In this document: positions 5,794-13,177 of the stretch, one piece after another
Layout of the letters: each line of letters starts with the position of its first letter
Position numbering within the stretch: the first letter of the stretch is position 1
Source of the DNA: DAOUMU01 sp034409055
Lineage (GTDB): Bacteria > Chloroflexota > Anaerolineae > 4572-78 > J111
NCBI GenBank assembly: GCA_034409055.1
Contig: DAOUMU010000540.1
Location: forward strand, 1 to 15,282
Length of the DNA: 15,282 nt
Reading direction: 5' to 3'
Notes under the pieces: model-generated
Databases searched by the model: none
Seen by the model: the letters and a program-made list of their open reading frames with translations, nothing else
What the model was told of the DNA's origin: nothing
Position numbers and translations under genes: made by a program

Positions 5794-8202
5794 TCATTCG
5801 CCCTGCCGCAAGCCAATGCGCCTGACAACAACAGGGCTGGCGGGGTTATCGGAGCGAAACCTTAGTCTGACCATATCGCTGGCGAGCGGTGGTAAAGCCA
5901 CCAGTTGGGTTGAGAGGGTCTGAGTGACTGCCAATTGCCCGACCGGCTCTCCCCCGGCGAAGACCGTCAGATTCTGGGGGACAAGGGCAGTGGCGGTCAC
6001 TGCCAGCCGCAGAGATTGTTTTTGGGGATGATGTAAAAATAGTTCCGGTTGATTGTCGGCTGTGGCCACAAAACTGCGGGTGACAACATCAGGCCCACTT
6101 TCCTGTCTGTTATGCCAACCGTGGCCCAAGGTCAGGTAAGGCTGCGTTTCTTGCTTGGGCGGCGCTTGGTACACCTTTAAGCGCCCATCGTCGTAAACCG
6201 GCCTGGCTTCGGGTAGGGCAGCCGAGACCCAGCGCTCGGTGGCCTCCCGCTCCGGGCCGGGGGGCATTTGCCAGTAATCCAACACGATGTAGCGCAGGTT
6301 GAAATCAAAGAAGATGGTAGGGGCTATCGCGGCCAGCGGCTGGTCGATGATATCCGGCCCCAAATAACGCCAATGCTGCAAGACGGGCGTCCGCCAGGCC
6401 AGTTCGAAGAGACTGTTACGAGAGGTATAGGCCGTCAACAGTCGCTTGCCGTGCGTCACCTGGTGTAACAACGGCGTGGGCCGGTCCCAATTCATAGGTA
6501 GTTCGGCGATGGTATAGTCATCCGGGTCGGCGCCGATATCGAAATAGAATTGGGGGACGTCCAGTTTGGAAATGGGGTAGGGGACGGGCCAGAATTCGAA
6601 GCAGATGAGGAGCAGGACCAGAATCGGCGGCCAATTGGCAAATTTAAGTTTTAAGTTTTGAATTTCAAGTTGTTTGTGGGATGTTTTGGTATTTGCTAAT
6701 GGGTCATTGATTGATAATTGTAATTGAGTGAGGGCAATGGCGACCAGGACGCCCAGGCTGAGCATGACCATCAAGTCGTAGCGGCTGAGGGAGCGGGTCA
6801 GGCCGATGAAGGGAATGGTGTGGTAAAACAGGAGATAGGGCATGGGGATGGGCCAGCCGCCAATGCTGACCACTTTGCCACCAACGTGCAGGTAGGGGCC
6901 CAAGGCCAGGATAAAAAAGAAGGCGACGACCGATAGCCAGAACTTCACGATTAACCTTGACCAGCTCCGGATGACGATGAAAATGCCGAGGGCCAGGGGG
7001 ACAAAGCCGGCAAAAATGAGTCGCTCTGAGGTGGTGGTGCTGAAATCGTCGGCGATATTTTTGGCCCACTGCCCCCAGAGGGGATGCATTTCCGAAGGAA
7101 GAAAGAAGGCCAGCAGGTCGGCGGAGAGGGTGATGCTTTGCTCCAGGCCCACTTGTAACTCCGGTCTGGTTCTGGCCTCACGAATCATCGGCAGGAGGAG
7201 GGGAGAGAACACCAGGACAAAGGCCAAACCAATGCCCAGTACAAGCCAGAGAGGGCGGAGGACGGGGAGCGAAGAGCGTGGAGCGAAGAGCGAAGAGCGG
7301 GGAGCGGGGACTGGGGACTGGGGAGCGAAGAGCGAAGAGCGTGAAACGTTCTCCTCTGCTCCCTTGCTCCTCTGCTCCTCTGCCCTCCTGCCCTCTGCCC
7401 TCCTGCTACCTGCCCCCCTGCCACCTGCTACCCTGCTACCCTGCCCAGATGACGCTCGCCCCTGTCGCCACAGGGTCCATAGCAGAACCAGGCCGGTGAA
7501 GATGAGCAGATAGAGGGTGTGATACCAATCAACTAAGGTGGCCAGGATTAGAAAAAGGCAGGTTAAAACGGCGTTACGCCGGGAATAGGTCGGGGACGGA
7601 GTCCAGGGTTGCAGGGTGCGGAGAAGCCACAACACGTAAAAGGGAGGCCAAATCATGCTGAACACTTGCATATGCCCCAGCAGATGAGCCATGTGAAAGG
7701 GGGACATGGTAAAAACAAGGCCGCCCACAAACGCGGCCAGGCGCAGCCCGGTGGTAGGGGGCAATTTTAGCCGGCTCAGGGTGTATAACGAGAGCAGATA
7801 GCCACCGTAGCCGGCCAGAACAAAACTAAAAAAGACAATGCTGTTGTAGGCAATGGCCAGGCCAAAATTCAACTGAAGGGGTAAGGCCCAGAGGGAATTG
7901 AAAATATTCAGGGTATGAAAGAGCAGGTTCGTTCCGGTGGGCGGGTAAAGGTAAGGGGTGAAGTATGGATTGGTGCCCAGGACAAGCAGGGCTTTCTTGA
8001 CCCACCACAGGTTCCAATAGTTTTGCCAGCCGTCAAAACCGTCGCCAGGGATGGCCTCGGTCAGGTGTAAGGCCGTCGGCCAGGTCATCAGGACGGTTAG
8101 CAAAAAGTATGCGGCTAGAGCCAGGAGATTGGGGATTGGGGATTGGGGATTGGGGATGGGGGATGGGGGATGCGTGTTACTTGGTGCTTTTTGGTCGCTC
8201 AT
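5794..8202 (-). CDS. Large polytopic membrane protein, GT-C glycosyltransferase-like
   Basis: The 802-aa protein has about 11-13 membrane segments in its first 540 residues and an extracytoplasmic C-terminal domain of about 260 residues, an outline typical of GT-C enzymes that use polyprenyl-phosphate sugars. The first outer loop has acidic residues in GDGFDGWQNYWNLWW (53-67), as GT-C proteins do. No diagnostic subfamily motif lets me name a substrate. Two low-complexity parts are translated tandem repeats: residues about 10-25 (PSPIPNPQSPIPN) and 247-316 (Arg/Ala/Gly/Ser/Pro-rich). No Shine-Dalgarno is seen before the ATG, but the first membrane helix starts right after the repeat and no later start keeps it. 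It is followed after 4 nt by the lipoprotein, suggesting a shared envelope role. Confidence 0.8.
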   Translation of the reverse strand: MSDQKAPSNTHPPSPIPNPQSPIPNLLALAAYFLLTVLMTWPTALHLTEAIPGDGFDGWQNYWNLWWVKKALLVLGTNPYFTPYLYPPTGTNLLFHTLNIFNSLWALPLQLNFGLAIAYNSIVFFSFVLAGYGGYLLSLYTLSRLKLPPTTGLRLAAFVGGLVFTMSPFHMAHLLGHMQVFSMIWPPFYVLWLLRTLQPWTPSPTYSRRNAVLTCLFLILATLVDWYHTLYLLIFTGLVLLWTLWRQGRASSGQGSRVAGGRGAGSRRAEGRRAEEQRSKGAEENVSRSSLFAPQSPVPAPRSSLFAPRSSLPVLRPLWLVLGIGLAFVLVFSPLLLPMIREARTRPELQVGLEQSITLSADLLAFFLPSEMHPLWGQWAKNIADDFSTTTSERLIFAGFVPLALGIFIVIRSWSRLIVKFWLSVVAFFFILALGPYLHVGGKVVSIGGWPIPMPYLLFYHTIPFIGLTRSLSRYDLMVMLSLGVLVAIALTQLQLSINDPLANTKTSHKQLEIQNLKLKFANWPPILVLLLICFEFWPVPYPISKLDVPQFYFDIGADPDDYTIAELPMNWDRPTPLLHQVTHGKRLLTAYTSRNSLFELAWRTPVLQHWRYLGPDIIDQPLAAIAPTIFFDFNLRYIVLDYWQMPPGPEREATERWVSAALPEARPVYDDGRLKVYQAPPKQETQPYLTLGHGWHNRQESGPDVVTRSFVATADNQPELFLHHPQKQSLRLAVTATALVPQNLTVFAGGEPVGQLAVTQTLSTQLVALPPLASDMVRLRFRSDNPASPVVVRRIGLRQGE
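7262..7447. repeat. Short tandem repeats inside the membrane-protein gene
   Basis: Units GAGCGAA/GAGCGTG, then GGGACTG, then GAGCGAA again, are followed by CCTCTGCTC, CCTCCTGCC and TACCCTGC-type units. The block keeps the frame open for about 62 codons and encodes the cytoplasm-side linker about residues 252-314 of the 802-aa protein. Confidence 0.85.
8126..8172. repeat. GGGGATT heptamer array at the 5' end of the membrane-protein gene
   Basis: Four near-perfect GGGGATT units followed by GGGGATG(G) units encode the PSPIPNPQSPIPN stretch near the N terminus. The heptamer type is like the STRR repeats known from heterocystous cyanobacteria. Confidence 0.85.
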
Positions 8203-8227
8203 TTTTATGTCAATTCGTGGCTAAAAA

Positions 8228-8340
8228 GTATCCTCTTCAAATTTGTTGGTGATGTAGGGGCGAGGCAAGTCGGAGCGTGGCTTGTTTGCTTCGATCACTA
8301 CCAATCCGACTTGTCTCGCCCTTACTTTTGGAGAGAATAC
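8228..8340. repeat. 113-bp palindromic dispersed repeat, copy 1
   Basis: The arms 8255-8274 and 8305-8324 pair at 18 of 20 positions, and the outer ends (GTATCCTCTTCAAA and TTTTGGAGAGAATAC) are imperfectly inverted. The right 40 nt (8301-8340) recur at 11852-11891 with four mismatches. It fills most of the gap between the PAP2-like gene and the membrane-protein gene and has no ORF of its own. Confidence 0.75.
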
Positions 8341-8436
8341 GCTAAAAACTCGGATACGGTCCGCTGCCACTTATCAGGATTGGTTGCAAAATAAGACTCG
8401 TGCCCAACACCGGCAAAAGACTCAAACTGCTTCTTG

Positions 8437-9027
8437 TTATGACAGGCCCAGTTTGCTTACCAGAGCGACAATCAGTCCCAATAGCCTGTTGACAGGCGCC
8501 TTTTGCCGGTGAATCAACCAGGCCGAACCCCAGCCCAGGGCGGCCCCGGTGATGACGTCCAGCGGATAATGGACTCCCCCAAAGATGCGGCTCAGACCAA
8601 AAAGAGCGGCTATACCGATGATTCCCCAGCCCCAGGAACGGTTATAAAACCAAACCCCGGCGGCGATGGCAAAGCCAAGCGTAGCGGCGTTGCTAGGCAG
8701 TGAGGAGTCGGTGGGCTGGTAGAAAAGCAAGTTGACCTCATAGTTGGCAAAGGGACGCGGGCGCTGGTAGAGTAAGTTGATCATTTTGAGCAGGGTGTTA
8801 GCCAAAGCCGTCCCCAGGGCCGCTACCAACACTGCCCGTTGATTATGGTGCCGTTCAATTTTGTTAGCCCCTTCAAACCATAGCGCGAGCAGGATGACGG
8901 CCAACAAGGTAGGAACGAAATAGTCGTTGAGAAACAGGCGAGCCAGACCATCCAGCCAGGACCACCGTCCGGCCAAACGATTGAGAACAACAAAGAGCCA
9001 GTGATCAACCTGGATGATAAAATTCAT
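8437..9027 (-). CDS. PAP2-superfamily membrane protein with altered active-site motifs
   Basis: The 196-aa protein has about six membrane segments in the PAP2 arrangement (lipid phosphatase / undecaprenyl-diphosphatase type). RPRP (89-92) and SRIFGGVHYPLD (146-157, with R147, H153 and D157) match motifs C1 and C3. Motif C2 reads PSNAA (111-115) where PSGH or PSNH is expected, so the catalytic histidine seems absent. K81 lies three residues too far from RPRP and N84 occupies the usual lysine spot. It may still bind phospholipid-like substrates without the standard chemistry. The ATG at 9027 is inside the end of the upstream gene (23-nt overlap), pointing to translational coupling; a TTG at 9051 is a less likely start. 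Confidence 0.8.
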   Translation of the reverse strand: MNFIIQVDHWLFVVLNRLAGRWSWLDGLARLFLNDYFVPTLLAVILLALWFEGANKIERHHNQRAVLVAALGTALANTLLKMINLLYQRPRPFANYEVNLLFYQPTDSSLPSNAATLGFAIAAGVWFYNRSWGWGIIGIAALFGLSRIFGGVHYPLDVITGAALGWGSAWLIHRQKAPVNRLLGLIVALVSKLGLS

Positions 9028-9367
9028 CCGGGGCGCCGGTGATGTGACCAACGTTGTGCCAAAATAGTACCGCCAGCCGGGTCACGCCTAAAGCGCTCAG
9101 GCCCCCCGCCCCAAATAGAATCGATAACTCGCCCCCGGCCAGTCCAGGGCTAAATAAACCGGGCGTAAAAACAAAATACCCGGCAAAGCCACCGACGATC
9201 AATAGGCCCCCACCAACAAGCCCAGGCCACCCCACTCCCCACCGCCCCAACAGACTCAGGGCCGGTTTGCGGTTGCGGGCCGCACTCCATTGCAGAATCC
9301 CCAGGCAAACTACAAAACAAAGCATAAAGTAGTTTTGGGTAATGGTGGGGTAACGTGAGAACAACAT
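9005..9367 (-). CDS. Small membrane protein of unknown function
   Basis: The 120-aa protein has about three hydrophobic segments (roughly 12-30, 48-71 and 80-101) joined by Gly-rich loops. I recognise no family. The ATG at 9367 is chosen because a promoter (TTGCCA, 18 bp, TATAAT) at 9374-9403 would start transcription almost exactly on it, implying a leaderless message. The frame is open up to a GTG at 9418, adding 17 polar residues, which cannot be excluded. The gene overlaps the start of the PAP2-like gene and the two probably act together in the membrane. Confidence 0.6.
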   Translation of the reverse strand: MLFSRYPTITQNYFMLCFVVCLGILQWSAARNRKPALSLLGRWGVGWPGLVGGGLLIVGGFAGYFVFTPGLFSPGLAGGELSILFGAGGLSALGVTRLAVLFWHNVGHITGAPDEFYHPG

Positions 9368-9373
9368 CGAGGG

Positions 9374-9403
9374 ATTATACCCCTGTTGGGCTTGATCTGG
9401 CAA
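9374..9403 (-). promoter_or_regulatory. Predicted promoter of the small membrane protein / PAP2 pair
   Basis: On the minus strand TTGCCA (9403-9398), an 18-bp spacer and a perfect TATAAT (9379-9374) predict a start at about 9367, the first base of an in-frame ATG. Confidence 0.5.
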
Positions 9404-9442
9404 AGCGATGACATACACCGACGATTCGTTATCGGGACTTTA

Positions 9443-9470
9443 TTGACAAATATATCGGCGATGCTATCAT
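9443..9470 (+). promoter_or_regulatory. Predicted sigma70-type promoter of glk
   Basis: TTGACA (9443-9448), a 16-bp spacer and TATCAT (9465-9470) predict a start near 9477 and a leader of about 20 nt that contains the Shine-Dalgarno AAGGA. Confidence 0.65.
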
Positions 9471-9497
9471 GACTTTTTTATCAGGTAAGGAACTCCA

Positions 9498-10499
9498 ATG
9501 AACGAAAAAACAGAGCTGTTACTGGCCGGTGACCTCGGTGGAACCAAGACGAACCTGGCCATTTTCTCCGCCGAGGCCGGGCTACGAGCACCGCTGGCAG
9601 AGGCCACTTTCCCCAGTGGTCGTTACCTCAACCTGGAAACCCTGGTCAGCGAGTTCCTGGCTCAAGTTGAGACGAACGTGGATCGGGCCAGCTTTGGCGT
9701 GGCTGGGCCCGTGGTTGACGGTCAGGCCACGATCACCAATCTGCCTTGGATCATGAACGAAAGGCAACTGGCAGCGACCCTAAACTTATCTTCTGCTCAC
9801 CTCTTGAATGATCTGGAGGCCATTGCTTATGCTGTGCCATTTTTGGAGCCGGCCGATTTGCATACCTTGAAGGAAGGGGTGTCTGCGCCCGGTGGAACCA
9901 TCGCCGTGGTAGCGCCGGGTACTGGCCTGGGGGAAGCCTACCTGACCTGGGAGGGGACTCGCTACCGGGCCCACGCTTCTGAGGGTGGTCATGTCGATTT
10001 TGCTCCCACCAATACGCTGGAAATGGATATGCTCCGCCATCTGCAAGAGCGATTCAGCCACGTCAGTTATGAGCGGGTCTGCTCCGGCAAGGGCTTGCCA
10101 AATATCTACGCTTACTTCAAGGACAACGGCTACGCTGAAGAACCAGTCTGGCTGACTGAACAATTGGCCCAGGCTAAAGATCCGGTGCCGGTTATTGTCA
10201 ATAATGCGCTTGACCAGGATAAGCCTTGTGAGTTGTGTGTGGCTACACTCAATACCTTCGTCTCTATCTTGGGGGCAGAGGCGGGAAACATGGCCCTTAA
10301 GGTAATGGCCAGGGGCGGCGTCTATCTGGGCGGCGGCATCCCACCCCGTATTCTGCCTGCCCTGGAGCATGGACAATTTATAAAGGCTTTCATGCGCAAA
10401 GGGCGTTTTTCGGAATTCCTGAGCGGCATACCCGTTTACGTTATTCTTAATCCCAGGGCGGCCCTTTTGGGGGCGGCTTGCTATGGGCTTGGTCTGTAG
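9498..10499 (+). CDS. glk: Glucokinase, E. coli Glk type
   Basis: The 333-aa cytoplasmic enzyme phosphorylates glucose with ATP to glucose 6-phosphate at the entry to glycolysis. Visible motifs are the phosphate-1 loop GDLGGTKTNLA (11-21), FGVAGPV, NLPW, the sugar-binding LLNDLEAIAYAV with its catalytic aspartate, VAPGTGLGEAYL, the SEGGHVDFAP motif and the C-terminal GGGIPPRI. The pattern is that of the Glk (PF02685) family rather than ROK kinases, and it is full length. AAGGA sits 7 nt before the ATG and a good promoter lies just upstream. It is transcribed alone, divergent from the small membrane protein and convergent with the hydrolase, whose stop is only 4 nt away. Confidence 0.93.
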   Translation: MNEKTELLLAGDLGGTKTNLAIFSAEAGLRAPLAEATFPSGRYLNLETLVSEFLAQVETNVDRASFGVAGPVVDGQATITNLPWIMNERQLAATLNLSSAHLLNDLEAIAYAVPFLEPADLHTLKEGVSAPGGTIAVVAPGTGLGEAYLTWEGTRYRAHASEGGHVDFAPTNTLEMDMLRHLQERFSHVSYERVCSGKGLPNIYAYFKDNGYAEEPVWLTEQLAQAKDPVPVIVNNALDQDKPCELCVATLNTFVSILGAEAGNMALKVMARGGVYLGGGIPPRILPALEHGQFIKAFMRKGRFSEFLSGIPVYVILNPRAALLGAACYGLGL

Positions 10500-10503
10500 C
10501 ATC

Positions 10504-11283
10504 TTACGTGCCATTTTTTCTCCTCACAATATACTTGCGGGCCCAGGCGGCGATGACCGCACCGACATACAACGAGTCACTTTCATCGGACAACAAATGA
10601 TCGGCCCGATCCAGGGAAATAAAACTCTTGGGATGCCGGGCGACTTGAAAGATTTGGGCCGCGTTATCGATGCCGACGGTGTTATCGGCCGGCGAATGGA
10701 AGATCAGGAGGGCTCTTCTTAGATTGCGAATCGTTTCCCGCATGCGTGTCTGTTCAAGATCGTCCAGAAATTGCTTTTTAAGCTTGAATGTTTTGCCGGC
10801 CACCATAATCTCGGCTTCGCCTTCAGCTTCAATCGTCTCGGTAACACTGCCCAAAAGGCGAACGACGTAGGACGGTTCACTCGGCGCAGCAATCGTCACC
10901 ACAGCTACGGCAGAAGGAATGTGCGCCGCTGCTTGTAACACCGCCGCTCCCCCCAGCGAATGGCCAATCAAAATCTTGGGGGCCTCAAATTCTGTTTTGA
11001 GAAAGTCTGCCGCCGCAATGAGGTCGGCCACGTTTGAAGAGAAATTGGTGTCGGCAAAATCCCCTTCACTTTCGCCCAGGCCGGTAAAATCAAACCGTAG
11101 CACGGCGATTCCCTCTTCGGTCAGGGCCCGGTTGATATTACCAATGGCTTTAAAGTTTTTGGTACAAGTAAAACAGTGGGCAAAAAGGGCGTAAATCGTT
11201 GGCTTTTTGTCTCCAGGCAGGTCGAGGCGAGCCTCGAGCCTTTGCCCCCTTGCGTTTTTAAAGAAAAGTTCCTGAAATTTCAT
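10504..11283 (-). CDS. Alpha/beta hydrolase (stand-alone form of the hydrolase paired with OsmC)
   Basis: The 259-aa cytoplasmic protein has a full alpha/beta-hydrolase triad: S109 in the nucleophile elbow GHSLGG (107-112), D200 in SPADNTVG, and H229 in ADHLL. The oxyanion region HCFTCTKNFKA (36-46) and FDFTGLGESEG are typical of the hydrolase that in many bacteria is fused to, or encoded beside, an OsmC peroxiredoxin-like domain. Here the protein ends soon after the triad histidine and no OsmC domain follows. The natural substrate is unknown; esterase or thioesterase activity is likely. The sequence before the ATG is a GGGAGTA-type heptamer repeat that happens to supply a weak Shine-Dalgarno. 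Confidence 0.85.
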   Translation of the reverse strand: MKFQELFFKNARGQRLEARLDLPGDKKPTIYALFAHCFTCTKNFKAIGNINRALTEEGIAVLRFDFTGLGESEGDFADTNFSSNVADLIAAADFLKTEFEAPKILIGHSLGGAAVLQAAAHIPSAVAVVTIAAPSEPSYVVRLLGSVTETIEAEGEAEIMVAGKTFKLKKQFLDDLEQTRMRETIRNLRRALLIFHSPADNTVGIDNAAQIFQVARHPKSFISLDRADHLLSDESDSLYVGAVIAAWARKYIVRRKNGT

Positions 11284-11302
11284 TAACCTACTCCCTACTC
11301 CC
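11284..11302. repeat. Small GGGAGTA heptamer repeat upstream of the hydrolase
   Basis: On the minus strand AAGGGAGTAGGGAGTAGG runs directly into the hydrolase start region. It is the same unit family as at 881-905 and may act as ribosome binding site. Confidence 0.6.
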
Positions 11303-11368
11303 TTCCGGCGTATCCGGCAATGAAGGGGTGATGCTTGTAGCTATTGGTTGGCCAGGTAGCAACTTGGG

Positions 11369-11816
11369 TTATTTATCTAAAACCTCCCGCACCTTGTGAG
11401 CCAATGCCATTGGCGAGAAGGGTTTTTGGATGAACGCCACAGCGGGGTCCAACACGCCATGATGCGCAATGGCGTTGTCCATATAGCCCGACATGAACAG
11501 AACTTTGATATTGGGACGCAGCCCCTTAAGCCGGTCTGACAAAATTTGCCCCCCCATTTGAGGCATCACCACATCGGTGAACAAAAGATGGATTTCGTCC
11601 TTGTGCTTTTGGACCAGATGCAAAGCCTCCTCACCTGGCCGCCTGGAGTACAGTGTAGCCCTGCCCCCGTAGGGTGCGAGCAGTCAACTCTCGCACTTCT
11701 GGATCGTCTTCCCCCAGGACTATGGTTTCCGTTCCTGCAGGTATTTTGCCAATTCGATCAGGGGGGAGAGACTGGGCTAAGACCTGCCCATCAAAATCGA
11801 CAAAAAGCACATACAT
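11369..11816 (-). pseudogene. Frameshifted receiver domain, remnant of a hybrid kinase or response regulator
   Basis: Two minus-strand frames together spell one REC domain of the type found at the C terminus of hybrid kinases. The first ends ETIVLGEDDPEVREL...GQGYTVLQAAR and hits TGA at 11633-11631. The second continues GEEALHLV...LLFTDVVMPQMGG...VLFMSGYMDNAIAHHGV...FIQKPFSP to the stop at 11371-11369. The acidic pair, phospho-acceptor aspartate (FTDVVMP) and lysine (QKP) are all present. The frames join at 11634-11637, where the asparagine codon of the expected AANGEEAL has kept only one base, a 2-nt loss. No kinase domain precedes it; upstream at 11852 lies a dispersed repeat copy, so the 5' part was probably lost. 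A sequencing or assembly error is the alternative for the frameshift. Confidence 0.8.
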
Positions 11817-11851
11817 CCGGCTGAAGCCTCGACTCCACAACATACTTGCTC

Positions 11852-11891
11852 CCAATCTGACTTGCCTCGCCTTTACTTTTGGAGAGGATAC
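11852..11891. repeat. Dispersed repeat, copy 2 (half element)
   Basis: These 40 nt match 8301-8340 at 36 positions. Only the right arm is present. It lies between the kinase gene and the broken receiver gene, next to the point where the latter loses similarity to known kinases. Confidence 0.75.
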
Positions 11892-11907
11892 GATTTTAAG
11901 TTATGTA

Positions 11908-11928
11908 GGGCAAGTTGCTAACTTGCCC
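11908..11928 (-). terminator. Hairpin downstream of the sensor kinase gene
   Basis: GGGCAAGTT and AACTTGCCC form a 9-bp stem with a GCT loop, starting 9 nt after the kinase stop codon in the minus direction. No T run follows, so termination is plausible but unproven. Confidence 0.4.
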
Positions 11929-11936
11929 AGTGGTGG

Positions 11937-13172
11937 TTAAGAAGTGGGCAAGATAAAACTAAAGCAAGCACCTTGCCCCACCTGGCTCTCGACCCAAATC
12001 CGGCCCTGGTGGGCTTCGATAATGCGCTTGGCGATAGCTAAACCCAGACCGGCCCCACCGGTTTCCCGGCTGCGACTTTTTTCGCTGCGAAAAAACTGGT
12101 CAAAAATGTGGGGCAAATCCTCTGGCGAAATGCCTTCACCGGTGTCAGTCACATCCACTTGAATCCCCTGCGGTACCACCCTGGTGGCCAACGAGACTGA
12201 ACCGGTAGGCGGGGTGTGGCGAATGGCGTTTTGGACGAGGTTGTAAAGCACGCGCTGAATTTTGGCCATCTCGGCTTCGACAACGGGCAAACCTTCGCTG
12301 AACGTTCCGGTTAATGAAACCTCTTTAGCCCGGGCCTGGGCTTGCATGGTTTCCAAAACGTCAGAGAGCAAATCATTCATGTTGACCGGTTCCAGACGAA
12401 GTTGAATCTGGTCTGTATCGAGTTGAGACAGTTCAAAAAGATCGTTAATCAGGCCGGATAAATTTTCGATCTGGAAGCGAATGGTCCCATAATAGCGTTG
12501 CACCGTGGCCGGATCGGTCACCACCTCATCCGCTAAGGCTTCGATCATGGCCCGGATCGAGGTCAGCGGGGTACGCAGATCGTGGCTGACGGCGGCGACC
12601 AAATCCCGGCGGGCTTGCTCTAGCTCTTTTTGGCGTAAGAATGCCTTTTCCAACTCATCGGCCATCTTATTAAAAGCTGCGGCCACTTCGAACAGTTCAT
12701 CGATTTCAGACAGGTTAACCCGCGCTGAAAAATCACCAGTGGCAATCTTGTGAGCTCCCTGTCGGAGCAAATGCAACGACTGGGTCATGCTGGCCGCCAA
12801 AAGATAGCCAAAAGAAGCGGAGAGAATACCGGCAAAAATCAAGAGCAGGCCTAATAGCAAAAAATCGTGCTGGGAGACAAACATCAATCGAGAAGTGACG
12901 TAAATATTGATAATCGAAATGATGACTCCTAAACTGTAGGCCAACAGGGCCTTGTGCCGAATGCTATGCAGCCACTTGCGGCCCATCATGAAGACCAGGT
13001 AACCCACTAAGAGGGAGGGCACACTGGAGGTCAGCAAAAATTGAACCAGGGCCTTTAGATCGTCGGCCGGGGCTTGCATAATATAAATGGCAATGCCCAG
13101 AGAAACCAGCAAAGCCCCGACCAAACCAGCTAAGGGAGACCATATTTCTTTCCAATTTAACCTGACGCTCAT
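11937..13172 (-). CDS. Sensor histidine kinase, two-component system
   Basis: The 411-aa membrane protein has four hydrophobic segments (about 14-33, 42-63, 75-97 and 103-127) with very short loops, so it likely senses within or near the membrane. A HAMP domain (about 128-180) follows, then HisKA with phospho-acceptor H197 in SHDLRTPL, and a HATPase domain with N box NLVQNAIRH (311-319), G1 DTGEGI (343-348), F box FDQFFR and G2 GGAGLGLA (372-379). All catalytic boxes look intact. Its ATG is 5 nt after the stop codon of the response regulator, so the two are co-translated and form a cognate pair. The signal cannot be read from the sequence. Confidence 0.93.
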   Translation of the reverse strand: MSVRLNWKEIWSPLAGLVGALLVSLGIAIYIMQAPADDLKALVQFLLTSSVPSLLVGYLVFMMGRKWLHSIRHKALLAYSLGVIISIINIYVTSRLMFVSQHDFLLLGLLLIFAGILSASFGYLLAASMTQSLHLLRQGAHKIATGDFSARVNLSEIDELFEVAAAFNKMADELEKAFLRQKELEQARRDLVAAVSHDLRTPLTSIRAMIEALADEVVTDPATVQRYYGTIRFQIENLSGLINDLFELSQLDTDQIQLRLEPVNMNDLLSDVLETMQAQARAKEVSLTGTFSEGLPVVEAEMAKIQRVLYNLVQNAIRHTPPTGSVSLATRVVPQGIQVDVTDTGEGISPEDLPHIFDQFFRSEKSRSRETGGAGLGLAIAKRIIEAHQGRIWVESQVGQGACFSFILPTS

Positions 13173-13177
13173 AGGCT

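Noticed and set aside
6971..7513. 180-codon plus-strand frame within the membrane-protein gene
   Set aside because: It is kept open by the tandem repeats and runs opposite to a clear gene with membrane segments on both sides.
9786..10514. 242-codon frame antisense to glk
   Set aside because: It lies wholly within the well-supported glucokinase gene and shows no family motif.
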